A stretch of DNA of 12,247 nt from an uncultured Clostridia bacterium (GTDB lineage Bacteria > Bacillota > Clostridia > Oscillospirales > Oscillospiraceae). The stretch's first letter is position 1. Every line of letters starts with the position of its first letter. Shown one piece after another: positions 6,151 through 12,247 of the stretch. The notes under the pieces were generated by a model. It did not search any database and was not told where the DNA came from. It worked only from the letters and a program-made list of their open reading frames with translations. Both the position numbers and the translations under genes were made by a program. Where the stretch lies: assembly GCA_946061345.1 (NCBI GenBank), contig CAMGRA010000019.1, positions 1 through 12,247 of the forward strand, in the 5' to 3' direction.

Positions 6151-7185
6151 TTATTGCAGGAATATCCGTTTCCCGCCGCCGTAGGGCCGAACACAGCCGA
6201 TTCTCTGAGCCGACGGGACGGCGGTCTTCAATTCTTCATACATTGCATCGGCGTCCTCCGGATCGACGGCGATCAATAAGCCGCCGGAGGTCTGGGGGTC
6301 ATAGAGGATGTCCTGCACTGCCAGCGGGACACTGCCCGCGTCCACCCACCTTTCCGCGAAGTGGCGGTTGCGGTACATACCCGCAGGCAAAATGCCCATC
6401 TCCGCCAGTTCCCGCGCCTCGGGCACAAAGTCCACGGCGGTGGTGTCGATGACCAGCTCCATGTCGCTGCCCTGGGCCATTTCCAGGCCGTGGCCCATGA
6501 GGCTGAAGCCCGTCACATCGGTACAGGCGTGGACACGGTATTTGACCATCACGTCCCGGGCACCCTTATTCAGGGTCGTCATGAGCTTTTTTGCAAACTC
6601 CATGGTCTCGGGGGAAGCCAGGTCCGCCTTTGCCGCCGTTGTCAGGATGCCGATGCCCAGAGGCTTGGTCAGAAACAGCACGTCTCCGGCCTTGGCACCG
6701 CAGTTTTTCAGCAACTTGTCCGGGTGGACAAAGCCCGTCACCGCCAAGCCGTACTTTGGCTCCTCGTCCAGGATGCTGTGACCGCCCGTGATGATGGCAC
6801 CGGCCTCATAGACCTTGTCATAGCCGCCCCTGAGCAGCGCATGGACCGCCTCCTTGGGCAGGTTTTCCGGCACCGCCATGATATTCAGCGCCAGCTTCGG
6901 CTCTCCGCCCATGGCGTAGACGTCCGACAGGGCGTTGGTGGCGGCGATCTGTCCGAAGGTATAGGGGTCGTCGTCGATAGGAGGGAAAAAGTCCACCGTC
7001 TGGACCAGGGCCAGGTCCTCCGTCACCTTGTAGACCGAGGCGTCGTCGGACTTGTCAAAGCCCACCAGCAGATTGGGGTCCTCATGGACCCGGATGCCGT
7101 CCAGGAGCTTGGCAAGGACGCCCGCTCCCACCTTTGCGCCGCAGCCGGCACATTTAGCCAGTTTTGTCAGCTTGATATCTTCCAT
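6151..7185 (-). CDS. selD: selenide, water dikinase (selenophosphate synthetase)
   Basis: 344 residues, full length beside the 347 of E. coli. The active-site segment is CAGCGAK (12-18), with Cys15 (TGC) and Lys18 aligned to E. coli Cys17 and Lys20; this is the cysteine form, not the selenocysteine form. Metal and ATP ligands appear in GFDKSDDASVY (42-52), TVDFFPPIDDDPYTFGQIAA (63-82) and NALSDVYAMGG (84-94). It makes selenophosphate from selenide and ATP in the cytosol. Selenophosphate feeds selenocysteine, selenouridine and the selenium cofactor of Mo hydroxylases; the yqeB and yqeC neighbours point to the last. Its GGAGGGAT ribosome site lies in the end of yqeB, 3 bp between genes, so it is co-translated. 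Confidence 0.98.
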   Translation of the reverse strand: MEDIKLTKLAKCAGCGAKVGAGVLAKLLDGIRVHEDPNLLVGFDKSDDASVYKVTEDLALVQTVDFFPPIDDDPYTFGQIAATNALSDVYAMGGEPKLALNIMAVPENLPKEAVHALLRGGYDKVYEAGAIITGGHSILDEEPKYGLAVTGFVHPDKLLKNCGAKAGDVLFLTKPLGIGILTTAAKADLASPETMEFAKKLMTTLNKGARDVMVKYRVHACTDVTGFSLMGHGLEMAQGSDMELVIDTTAVDFVPEARELAEMGILPAGMYRNRHFAERWVDAGSVPLAVQDILYDPQTSGGLLIAVDPEDADAMYEELKTAVPSAQRIGCVRPYGGGKRIFLQ

Positions 7186-7188
7186 TTT

Positions 7189-7974
7189 TTATCCCTCCGA
7201 AAACCGCAATATCGCTTCCAGCACGCCGCCTCCGATGGCAAGGGCCTTGTCGGAGACCAGTTGACAGTAGGAGGCCTCTCCCCGTGGGTCCACATCGCCC
7301 GCCTTCATGCCACGGTGGACAGGCGTTCCGTCGGCAAGAAGGCCCCGCAGAACGCCGGAGATCTGACAGCGCATCGGCTCCGTTCCCACGTAGCCCGCGA
7401 TCTCGTTTTGCTCTACCATGTCGCCGATCTCCAGCCGCTGGCGGAAAATCCCGTCGGCGGGTGCCCGCAGAACCCGTTCCCCCGCAAAGCCACCGATCAG
7501 CCCGGGAATATTGGTGTTGGGAATGGGAGAGCCCTCGGTGATGACCCTGCCCAGGGTATGGCCGCGCATGGTCTCCACGCAGGCATGGCAGTCGACCCCC
7601 GCCGTGAAGCCCGGCCCTACGCCGATGACGCAGGGCGCGTCGGTGATCTTCGTGCCAAGATTCCGCTTGGCCAGGATAGCGTCCACCACCGCGTCAGGCC
7701 GCAGTGCGCCGATGCAGGCCGCCTCCGGGTCTGCCAGAACGGGGATCTTTTTCTCTTTCAGGATCGAAGCCGCCGCCTCGGGCGTTTCGGCAAAGACCGC
7801 AGTCACATCCTCCACGGTCATAGTTCCAAACAGAATTGCCTGGGAAAAACAGACGGTCCGCCGGATGGCAGTGGGGCGCGGGAGGTCCGTCATAATGACC
7901 TCCATTTTCGCGTGGAACAGGCGCAGGGCAATGCCGGAGGCCAGATCACCCGCACCCCGGATCAATACACGCAT
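7189..7974 (-). CDS. yqeB: YqeB, selenium-dependent molybdenum hydroxylase maturation protein
   Basis: 261 residues. It opens with RGAGDLASGIALRLFHA (6-22), a Rossmann-like glycine-rich start. It carries GVGPGFTAGVDCHACVET (about 118-135) with two close cysteines, then PIPNTNIPGLIGGF, and a C-terminal part, APADGIFRQRLEIGDMVEQN, that reads like a biotinyl/lipoyl-type hammerhead. The family is known from genomes that carry selenium-dependent Mo hydroxylases (xanthine or purine hydroxylase) and is placed in selenium cofactor maturation; its reaction is not established. Order and overlap support one operon: yqeC overlaps the start by 13 bp, and selD follows at 3 bp. The cysteine pair is a candidate selenium or metal site, which is inference. 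Confidence 0.93.
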   Translation of the reverse strand: MRVLIRGAGDLASGIALRLFHAKMEVIMTDLPRPTAIRRTVCFSQAILFGTMTVEDVTAVFAETPEAAASILKEKKIPVLADPEAACIGALRPDAVVDAILAKRNLGTKITDAPCVIGVGPGFTAGVDCHACVETMRGHTLGRVITEGSPIPNTNIPGLIGGFAGERVLRAPADGIFRQRLEIGDMVEQNEIAGYVGTEPMRCQISGVLRGLLADGTPVHRGMKAGDVDPRGEASYCQLVSDKALAIGGGVLEAILRFSEG

Positions 7975-8603
7975 AACAATTCTCCTTTTTGCAGCGACGC
8001 AATCACCACGGGGCAGTCCAGCAGCCGTGCCAGTTCATAGGCCACAGTGATTCGCTCCGGGCTGTCGGCCTGGTTGATGAGCACCCGGGTGTGCAGCGCT
8101 TCCTTGCTCAAAACCGCAGCGACCGCCTCCGGTGAAGCAGTGTCGCTGCCGGAAAGAGCCATGAACCGTTCCGGCCTGTGAGCCGCCTCCGCCGCAGGGC
8201 GATTCAGGCCCGAGGCGCCCACCACGCAGATCACCTGATTTGCCTCACGGGGAATCACCGGCTCATGGGAGGCATGGGCCTTGAGGGGTCTTCCGGCAGA
8301 GCCGTCCGCTTCCACCAGGACGTAATCCGCCAGGGTGGACAATTCCCCGAAGCTCTGCTGCGGTGCGGACAGCTTGCCGTTTTCGCAGAGCGTCCCGACG
8401 CACAGGATGCCGCTGACCTTCCCCGCCGTCAGGGCAAAGGGCAGGTCTGTGGGCTTAAAAATGTGCGTCGAGGTGGTGACGATGACGCTGCCCCGCCCCT
8501 CCAGTTCCCGGGCCAGGCGGTAGAGCAGTGTGGTCTTGCCGCCGCCGCCGATGATGGCGGTGAGTCCCGGCCGGACCTGTAATGCCTCTGCAAATTCGTT
8601 CAT
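7962..8603 (-). CDS. yqeC: YqeC, putative selenium cofactor biosynthesis ATPase
   Basis: 213 residues. A P-loop-like GGGGKTT (19-25) is followed by TTSTHIF (43-49), the acidic strand VLVEADGSAGRPLKAH (95-110, a likely Walker B equivalent), and VIPREANQVICVVG (116-129). The family occurs with yqeB and selD in the selenium-dependent Mo hydroxylase system and is thought to bind a nucleotide; its activity is not known. This is the first gene of the leftward operon. CGGAG about eight bases upstream sets ATG 8603. It overlaps yqeB by 13 bp. Members are about 200-250 residues, so it is complete. Confidence 0.92.
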   Translation of the reverse strand: MNEFAEALQVRPGLTAIIGGGGKTTLLYRLARELEGRGSVIVTTSTHIFKPTDLPFALTAGKVSGILCVGTLCENGKLSAPQQSFGELSTLADYVLVEADGSAGRPLKAHASHEPVIPREANQVICVVGASGLNRPAAEAAHRPERFMALSGSDTASPEAVAAVLSKEALHTRVLINQADSPERITVAYELARLLDCPVVIASLQKGELLCVY

Positions 8604-8624
8604 GGCGAACTCCGTTCACAATTT

Positions 8625-8648
8625 CGTTATTCTTTTATTAAAATAACA
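8625..8648. promoter_or_regulatory. candidate ModE-like operator
   Basis: GTTAT (8626-8630) and ATAAC (8643-8647) form a dyad with 12 bases between, extendable to GTTATT/AATAAC. From memory, the E. coli modA operator bound by ModE has the same half-sites and spacing. The dyad covers the -10 box and start of the yqeC promoter, so binding would repress the selenium operon. The ModE-type gene begins 77 bp to the right. The dyad is seen; the binding is inferred. Confidence 0.5.
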
Positions 8649-8668
8649 CAACCGGATTGCCGCGTCAA
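8640..8668 (-). promoter_or_regulatory. promoter of the yqeC-yqeB-selD-iclR operon
   Basis: On the minus strand TTGACG (8663-8668) stands 17 bases before TATTTT (8640-8645). Transcription would start near 8633, leaving a leader of about 30 bases before yqeC. The -10 lies within the dyad at 8625-8648. Confidence 0.65.
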
Positions 8669-8688
8669 GGTAGTTTTCGATAAAATTA

Positions 8689-8718
8689 TTGACGGGAAAA
8701 CGGGTTTTGTGCTATACT
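8689..8718 (+). promoter_or_regulatory. promoter of the ModE-type regulator gene
   Basis: TTGACG (8689-8694), 18 bases, TATACT (8713-8718). The start point would fall at about 8724-8726, on the ATG itself. An inverted repeat GTTTTC (8673-8678)/GAAAAC (8696-8701) flanks the -35 box and may be a second regulatory site. Confidence 0.75.
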
Positions 8719-8724
8719 TTTTTT

Positions 8725-9072
8725 ATGGAAAAGAAATTCAGACCTGTGCTGACCGTGCGGATCTTCGGAGGGGACAAGTGCTTCGGTCCCGGCGTTGCAG
8801 AGCTGCTGCGCCGGGTGGAGCAGGAAAAATCCCTCCGCGCCGCCGCCATCTCCATGGCCATGGCCTATTCCAAGGCCTGGACGGTCATCCGAAACTCCGA
8901 AGCCGAGCTGGGCTTCAAGCTGCTGATCTCCACCACCGGCGGTAAAAACGGAGGAGGTGCTTCGCTCTCGCCAGAGGCCAAAAGGCTACTCGCTGCCTAC
9001 GATGGATACTGCGCCAAGCTGCGTTCCTACGCCGCTGAGGAATTTGAACGCAGCTTTTCGGAAATTCTGTAG
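8725..9072 (+). CDS. ModE N-terminal domain-type winged-helix regulator
   Basis: 115 residues from ATG 8725. The whole protein is a LysR/ModE-type winged helix: LTVRIFGGDKCFGPGVAELL (9-28), helix-turn-helix around SLRAAAISMAMAYSKAWTVI (36-55), and the glycine-rich wing TGGKNGGGASLSPEAKRLL (71-89), which matches the TGGKGGGGA wing of E. coli ModE. The C-terminal Mop domains that bind molybdate are absent, so molybdate sensing, if any, must happen another way. Such short forms are common beside Mo hydroxylase and molybdate transport genes. The gene diverges from the selenium/Mo cofactor operon, its likely target. A TTG start at 8689 is rejected because it lies in the -35 box; the ATG has a T-run instead of a ribosome site. 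Confidence 0.92.
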   Translation: MEKKFRPVLTVRIFGGDKCFGPGVAELLRRVEQEKSLRAAAISMAMAYSKAWTVIRNSEAELGFKLLISTTGGKNGGGASLSPEAKRLLAAYDGYCAKLRSYAAEEFERSFSEIL

Positions 9073-9080
9073 ACACACGG

Positions 9081-9119
9081 CAACACGGACTGCGCCGGTC
9101 GCGGTCCGTGTTGTTTCTT
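9081..9119 (+). terminator. terminator after the ModE-type gene
   Basis: CAACACGGAC (9081-9090) pairs with GTCCGTGTTG (9104-9113), a 10-bp GC-rich stem, with a further GCG/CGC pair in the loop. The tail TTTCTT is short, so it is a good but not perfect intrinsic terminator. Confidence 0.8.
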
Positions 9120-9197
9120 GTGGCATATCACAGTTCATTTTTTTCTGTCAAAAAATTGGAAGTTTGACACTATCTGCAACCGATTTGTTATTTTCGC

Positions 9198-9226
9198 TTT
9201 ACAATTTGGCTCTTTTATGTTATACT
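9198..9226 (+). promoter_or_regulatory. sigma-A-type promoter for murA
   Basis: TTTACA (9198-9203), 17 bases, TATACT (9221-9226). This gives a leader of about 64 bases before the chosen murA start. A TTGACA at 9164-9169 might be a second, upstream -35 box, but its partner -10 is poor. Nothing else was recognised in 9120-9296. Confidence 0.8.
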
Positions 9227-9296
9227 CTCCTTGCCTATATTTGGATTGCTAATCTTTTTCCGATTGGATATACTCCTAATGTGAAAGGGTATGTAT

Positions 9297-10589
9297 ATGA
9301 CGCAATATATCATTCGGGGCGGTAAGCCCCTGAACGGAACCGTTACCATCAGCGGCGCGAAAAACGCGGCCGTTGCTATTTTGCCCGCGACCTTGCTGGT
9401 CAACGGCACCTGCCGTATTGAAAACGTCCCCGATATCTCCGACGTGCATCTGCTGCTGGAGATTTTGGACCGTATGGGTGCGGAGATCCGCCGCCTGAGT
9501 CCCAACACGCTGGAGATTTCCTGCGTCCATGTGCGGGACAGCGAGGCCTCCGACACTCTCGTGCGCCGCATCCGCGCCTCCTATTACCTCATCGGCGCGC
9601 AGTTGGGCCGCTTCGGTCACGCCAGAGTCGCCCTTCCCGGAGGCTGCAATTTTGGTGCCCGCCCCATTGACCAGCACATCAAAGGCTTTGAAGCCATCGG
9701 TGCGGACGTGACGCTCTCCAACGGCTTTGTCTGCGCCACTGCGCCGGAAGAGGGACTGACCGGCGGCCGCGTCAATCTGGACGTGGTCTCCGTCGGTGCC
9801 ACCATGAACATCATGATCGGCGCAGTCCTTGCCAACGGCACCACCATCATCGAAAACGCCGCCAAGGAGCCCCACATCGTCGACCTGGCCAACTTCCTCA
9901 ACGCCATGGGTGCCAAGGTTTCCGGCGCGGGCACCGATACCATCAAGGTCCGCGGCGTCCGCTCTCTCCACGGCGGCAGCTATTCCATCATCCCCGACCA
10001 GATCGAGGCCGGCACCTATATGGCAGCCGTGGCCGCTGTCGGCGGCAATGTTCTGATCCAGAACGTCATCCCCAAGCACATGGACTGCATCAGCGCCAAG
10101 CTGCGTGAAATGGGTGCCAAGGTGACGGAATATGACGATGCCATCCGCGTTCAGCGCACCGGCATTCTCCGCCGCGCCAACGTCAAGACTCTGCCTTATC
10201 CCGGCTTCCCCACGGATATGCAGCCGCAGATCGCCGTCTGTATGTCTCTTGCCTCCGGTGTCAGCGTGATCACTGAGAGCATCTACGATACCCGTTTCGG
10301 CTACTGTGCCGAGCTTAACCGCATGGGTGCCGCCATCAAGGTGGAGACCAAGGTGGCCGTCATTACCGGTGTGGAGCAGCTCCACGGCTGTACCGTCCAC
10401 GCCTGTGACCTCCGTGCCGGCGCTGCCATGGTCATTGCCGGTCTTGCTGCCGACGGCACCACCGTTGTGGAAGAGATCGAATATATTGAGCGCGGTTATG
10501 AAAATATTATCAGCAAATTAGAGGGCCTGGGCGCTTCCATCAAGCGCGTCGAGACGCCCAGCCGCCGCTCCGTTCACGCCGCCGGATAA
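9297..10589 (+). CDS. murA: UDP-N-acetylglucosamine 1-carboxyvinyltransferase
   Basis: 430 residues from ATG 9297. AAAGGG (9284-9289) is seven bases from this ATG and only one from ATG 9291, and this start puts Lys22 in SGAKNAA exactly on E. coli Lys22. The fosfomycin-target loop is PGGCNFGARPIDQHIKGFEA, with the active-site Cys at 117 (E. coli Cys115). YPGFPTDMQPQ holds the catalytic aspartate (Asp305 equivalent). The enzyme transfers enolpyruvate from PEP to UDP-GlcNAc, the first committed step of peptidoglycan synthesis, in the cytosol. Because the cysteine is kept, it should be fosfomycin-sensitive by family rule. Firmicutes often carry two paralogues (murA, murZ); which one this is cannot be told from one copy. 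It is followed 4 bp later by a membrane protein gene. Confidence 0.97.
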   Translation: MTQYIIRGGKPLNGTVTISGAKNAAVAILPATLLVNGTCRIENVPDISDVHLLLEILDRMGAEIRRLSPNTLEISCVHVRDSEASDTLVRRIRASYYLIGAQLGRFGHARVALPGGCNFGARPIDQHIKGFEAIGADVTLSNGFVCATAPEEGLTGGRVNLDVVSVGATMNIMIGAVLANGTTIIENAAKEPHIVDLANFLNAMGAKVSGAGTDTIKVRGVRSLHGGSYSIIPDQIEAGTYMAAVAAVGGNVLIQNVIPKHMDCISAKLREMGAKVTEYDDAIRVQRTGILRRANVKTLPYPGFPTDMQPQIAVCMSLASGVSVITESIYDTRFGYCAELNRMGAAIKVETKVAVITGVEQLHGCTVHACDLRAGAAMVIAGLAADGTTVVEEIEYIERGYENIISKLEGLGASIKRVETPSRRSVHAAG

Positions 10590-10593
10590 TCGC

Positions 10594-11226
10594 ATGGAAT
10601 CATTCGTCACCGTCCTTGAACTCATCGGCACCGTTGCCTTTGCTGCCTCCGGGGCGCTGACCGCCATAAAAAAGCACATGGATCTGCTGGGCATTATGGT
10701 CCTGGGGGTCGTCACCGCCACCGGCGGCGGCATCCTGCGGGACGTGATCCTGGGCATCACACCGCCGCTGGCCTTCCGTGATCCTCTGTGTGCGCTGGTG
10801 GCCATCGGCACATCGATCCTGCTGTTCATTCCCTGGCTCCGCCACCGACTGACCCATAATCAGCGCCTGTTTGACGCGGTGTTGCTGGTCATGGACTCTC
10901 TGGGGCTGGGCGTTTTTACCGTTATGGGCATCTGGAACACCCTGGCTTTTTCGCCGGACCGCAGCACCTTCCTGCTGGTTTTCGTCGGCGTGCTCACCGG
11001 TGTGGGCGGCGGCATCCTCCGGGATATCCTGGCAGGCAATACCCCCTACATACTGGTCAAGCACATCTACGCCTGTGCTTCTCTGGTGGGTGCCCTGTCC
11101 TGCGCCCTGCTGTGGCGGCACCTGCCGGAATATGCGGCCATGCTGATCGCCATGTCTCTGGTGCTCATCATCCGGCTCCTGGCGGCGGTCTTCCGCTGGA
11201 ACCTGCCCCGGGCGAACGATGAATAA
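10594..11226 (+). CDS. UPF0126 / TRIC-type cation channel family membrane protein
   Basis: 210 residues, hydrophobic throughout, with about seven membrane helices. The family hallmark is an internal repeat of three helices, each with a glycine-rich kink: TATGGGILRDVILG (about 41-54) and TGVGGGILRDILAG (about 135-148). This fold is that of the prokaryotic TRIC channels, which conduct monovalent cations; YadS/YicG-like members have also been linked to glycine or other small-solute transport, so the substrate here is open. It starts 4 bp after the murA stop with no clear ribosome site, so its translation likely depends on ribosomes leaving murA. A terminator follows at once. Confidence 0.93.
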   Translation: MESFVTVLELIGTVAFAASGALTAIKKHMDLLGIMVLGVVTATGGGILRDVILGITPPLAFRDPLCALVAIGTSILLFIPWLRHRLTHNQRLFDAVLLVMDSLGLGVFTVMGIWNTLAFSPDRSTFLLVFVGVLTGVGGGILRDILAGNTPYILVKHIYACASLVGALSCALLWRHLPEYAAMLIAMSLVLIIRLLAAVFRWNLPRANDE

Positions 11227-11231
11227 TTTCT

Positions 11232-11264
11232 GACCTCCGACTTGTTCGGAGGTCTTATTTTTTT
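11232..11264 (+). terminator. terminator of the murA operon
   Basis: GACCTCCGA (11232-11240) pairs with TCGGAGGTC (11246-11254) around CTTGT, followed by TTATTTTTTT. It is a strong intrinsic terminator, six bases past the UPF0126 stop. Confidence 0.93.
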
Positions 11265-11283
11265 GAACTTCAATATATTTTTA

Positions 11284-11312
11284 TTGACAAACGATAATTT
11301 TTGTGATATTCT
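11284..11312 (+). promoter_or_regulatory. sigma-A-type promoter for the DUF2975 operon
   Basis: TTGACA (11284-11289, perfect), 17 bases, TATTCT (11307-11312). Transcription would start near 11319, a short leader before AGGAGGT (11329-11335). Confidence 0.85.
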
Positions 11313-11341
11313 GGCAGCAGAGATCAAAAGGAGGTCTGTCT

Positions 11342-11782
11342 ATGAAAAAAGGTCCCGTCATACTCTGTACCATTTTTGTATGCCTGTTTCTGGCGCTTCT
11401 TCTTGTGCTTTTGTTCCTCGCGCCTCCGCTCGTCGAAGCCTACAGCAGCTTCCGCGCTCTTTCCGAGGGAGTCCCGGACGCGATCCTGATTGCCTTCTAC
11501 CTCTGCGCCGTACCTGCCGCCGCCGCGCTGCTGTGCCTTTTGGCGCTGCTGAGGACCATCCGGCGGGAGGAGCCGTTTGCAAAGCGCAGCGCTACGCTCA
11601 TGTCCGTCGTCTCCTGGTGCTGCGTGGCCGTCTCCCTCATCACAGCCGGGGCGGGCTTCCGTTATTTCCCGCTGTTTTTTATCGCAGTGGCCATGGTGTT
11701 TATTTTCCTCATCGTCCGCGTGGTGCGTATGTGCTTTGTCGCCGCCGCTGCGCTGAAGGAAGAAAACAGTCTGACGATCTGA
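11342..11782 (+). CDS. DUF2975 family four-helix membrane protein
   Basis: 146 residues from ATG 11342, with AGGAGGT six bases upstream. Four hydrophobic helices lie at about 6-29, 46-70, 85-104 and 109-135. Two features fit DUF2975: an EEPFAKRSATLM segment between helices 2 and 3 (76-87) and a C-terminal LKEENSLTI (138-146). Function is unknown. DUF2975 genes are very often followed by a small Cro/C1-type regulator of the YozG kind, exactly as here, so the pair probably acts together, perhaps as a membrane sensor or antagonist with its regulator; that is inference. The next gene begins 9 bp after the stop, and its ribosome site overlaps that stop. Confidence 0.87.
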   Translation: MKKGPVILCTIFVCLFLALLLVLLFLAPPLVEAYSSFRALSEGVPDAILIAFYLCAVPAAAALLCLLALLRTIRREEPFAKRSATLMSVVSWCCVAVSLITAGAGFRYFPLFFIAVAMVFIFLIVRVVRMCFVAAAALKEENSLTI

Positions 11783-11791
11783 GGTGGCGCC

Positions 11792-12013
11792 ATGGCGATC
11801 ATTGTGAATCTGGACGTGATGATGGCAAAGCGCAAGATCTCCTCCAACGAGCTGGCAGAGAAGATCGGCATCACGCCCGCCAATTTGTCCATTCTGAAAA
11901 CCGGCAAGGCCCGTGCGATCCGCTTCTCCACCCTGGACAGCATCTGCAAGGCCCTGTCATGCCAGCCGTCTGACATTCTGGAATACCGTGAGGAGGATAC
12001 CGATGGAAAATAA
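11792..12013 (+). CDS. small Cro/C1-type (XRE family) helix-turn-helix regulator
   Basis: 73 residues, almost wholly one DNA-binding domain. The start is VNLDVMMAKRKISSNELAEK (5-24); the recognition helix region is GITPANLSILKTGKARAIR (26-44); the close is FSTLDSICKALSCQPSDILEY (45-65), typical of the YozG-like branch. It has no effector domain. It probably controls its own operon and partners the DUF2975 protein upstream. GAGGTG at 11781-11786 overlaps the upstream stop and sits five bases before ATG. The C-terminal codons overlap the start of the next gene by 11 bp. Confidence 0.94.
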   Translation: MAIIVNLDVMMAKRKISSNELAEKIGITPANLSILKTGKARAIRFSTLDSICKALSCQPSDILEYREEDTDGK

Positions 12014-12247
12014 GCCTGAGAATTCTACACCGGAGCAGCAGCGCCAGGTGTTTTATTACCCGGAGCTGCAGCCGCTGCAGCCGCCGATACAGCCGCCGCG
12101 CCTCACTCCCTACCGCGCCTCCACCAGGCGGGACATGGTCTTTGCTCTGCTGCTGGTCGTATTCAGCATCCTTTGTGCCGACTTCTATTTCTGGGGCGGC
12201 GCAGGCCCTGCCGCCGGGATCGCCACCGTCTGCCTGCTTTTGACCGG
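12003..12247 (+). CDS. membrane protein of unknown function, 5' part only
   Basis: 81 codons are present; the gene runs off the right edge. AGGAGG (11991-11996) inside the upstream gene sits six bases before ATG 12003. Residues 1-40 are hydrophilic and rich in Pro and Gln (LQPLQPPIQPPR), probably a cytoplasmic tail. Residues about 47-62 (MVFALLLVVFSILCAD) form a first membrane helix, and a second begins near 70. The pattern recalls DUF4153/DUF4173-type proteins of Clostridia, but too little is present to be sure. Its overlap with the regulator gene places it in the DUF2975 operon. Confidence 0.8.
   Translation, partial: MENKPENSTPEQQRQVFYYPELQPLQPPIQPPRLTPYRASTRRDMVFALLLVVFSILCADFYFWGGAGPAAGIATVCLLLT

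Noticed and set aside
6361..8040. Open frame of 559 codons on the plus strand opposite selD and yqeB
   Set aside because: It spans two well-supported minus-strand genes and their junction, and the translation is low in motif content and rich in Gly, Gln, His and Arg, typical of an antisense frame.
8689..8724. TTG start for the ModE-type gene at 8689
   Set aside because: The TTG is part of the -35 box of the promoter, so it would not be in the transcript.
9241..9274. Second promoter for murA, TTGGAT with TATACT at 9269-9274
   Set aside because: The spacing is 22 bases, too long for a sigma-A promoter; the TTTACA/TATACT pair upstream is far better.
9276..10400. Open frame of 374 codons on the minus strand opposite murA
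   Set aside because: The translation is a Gly/Ala/Asp/Val/His-rich shadow of murA with no ribosome site.

Overview
The window looks like chromosomal DNA from a GC-rich, low-GC-phylum (Firmicutes) Clostridia member, most likely an Oscillospiraceae-type gut anaerobe. The support is indirect: strong AGGAGG-type ribosome sites, the mltG-U32 peptidase pair, a TagA/WecG-type glycosyltransferase, a selenium-dependent molybdenum hydroxylase maturation cluster, a DUF2975/Cro-type pair, and a cysteine-rich protein of a kind seen in spore-forming Clostridia. No phage, IS, CRISPR, rRNA or tRNA was seen. Two genes run off the ends.

Left block (1-4096, minus strand). One tightly packed unit reads from a sigma-A-like promoter near 4122-4150: tagA/wecG-type glycosyltransferase, a divergent thymidylate kinase, a DJ-1/PfpI protein, a roughly 140-bp run of nested palindromes, mltG, and a truncated U32 peptidase gene. 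The first three genes overlap or nearly touch. The palindromic block separates the DJ-1 gene from mltG, and its outer arm supplies the last two codons and the stop of the DJ-1 gene.

Divergent to this block is a single plus-strand gene (4239-5063) for a 274-residue protein with 19 cysteines. It has a strong ribosome site, a possible mother-cell sigma factor promoter and a strong terminator. A 297-bp gene-free stretch follows, holding that terminator and an isolated 13-bp-stem hairpin (5276-5323).

Selenium/molybdenum block (5361-9072). Minus-strand genes yqeC, yqeB, selD and an iclR-type regulator form an operon. It faces a plus-strand gene for a ModE N-domain-only regulator. SelD makes selenophosphate; YqeB and YqeC belong to the machinery that delivers selenium as a labile cofactor to Mo hydroxylases. 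No selA, selB or hydroxylase gene is in view. The 121-bp divergent region has a promoter in each direction, a ModE-like dyad (GTTAT-N12-ATAAC) across the yqeC promoter -10 and start, and a ModE-type gene that appears to be leaderless.

Right block (9120-12247, plus strand). A promoter drives murA (UDP-GlcNAc enolpyruvyl transferase) followed 4 bp later by a UPF0126/TRIC-type membrane protein gene and a terminator. A second operon with a near-consensus promoter then holds a DUF2975 membrane protein, a small Cro/C1-type regulator and the start of a further membrane protein gene, each overlapping or adjoining the next.
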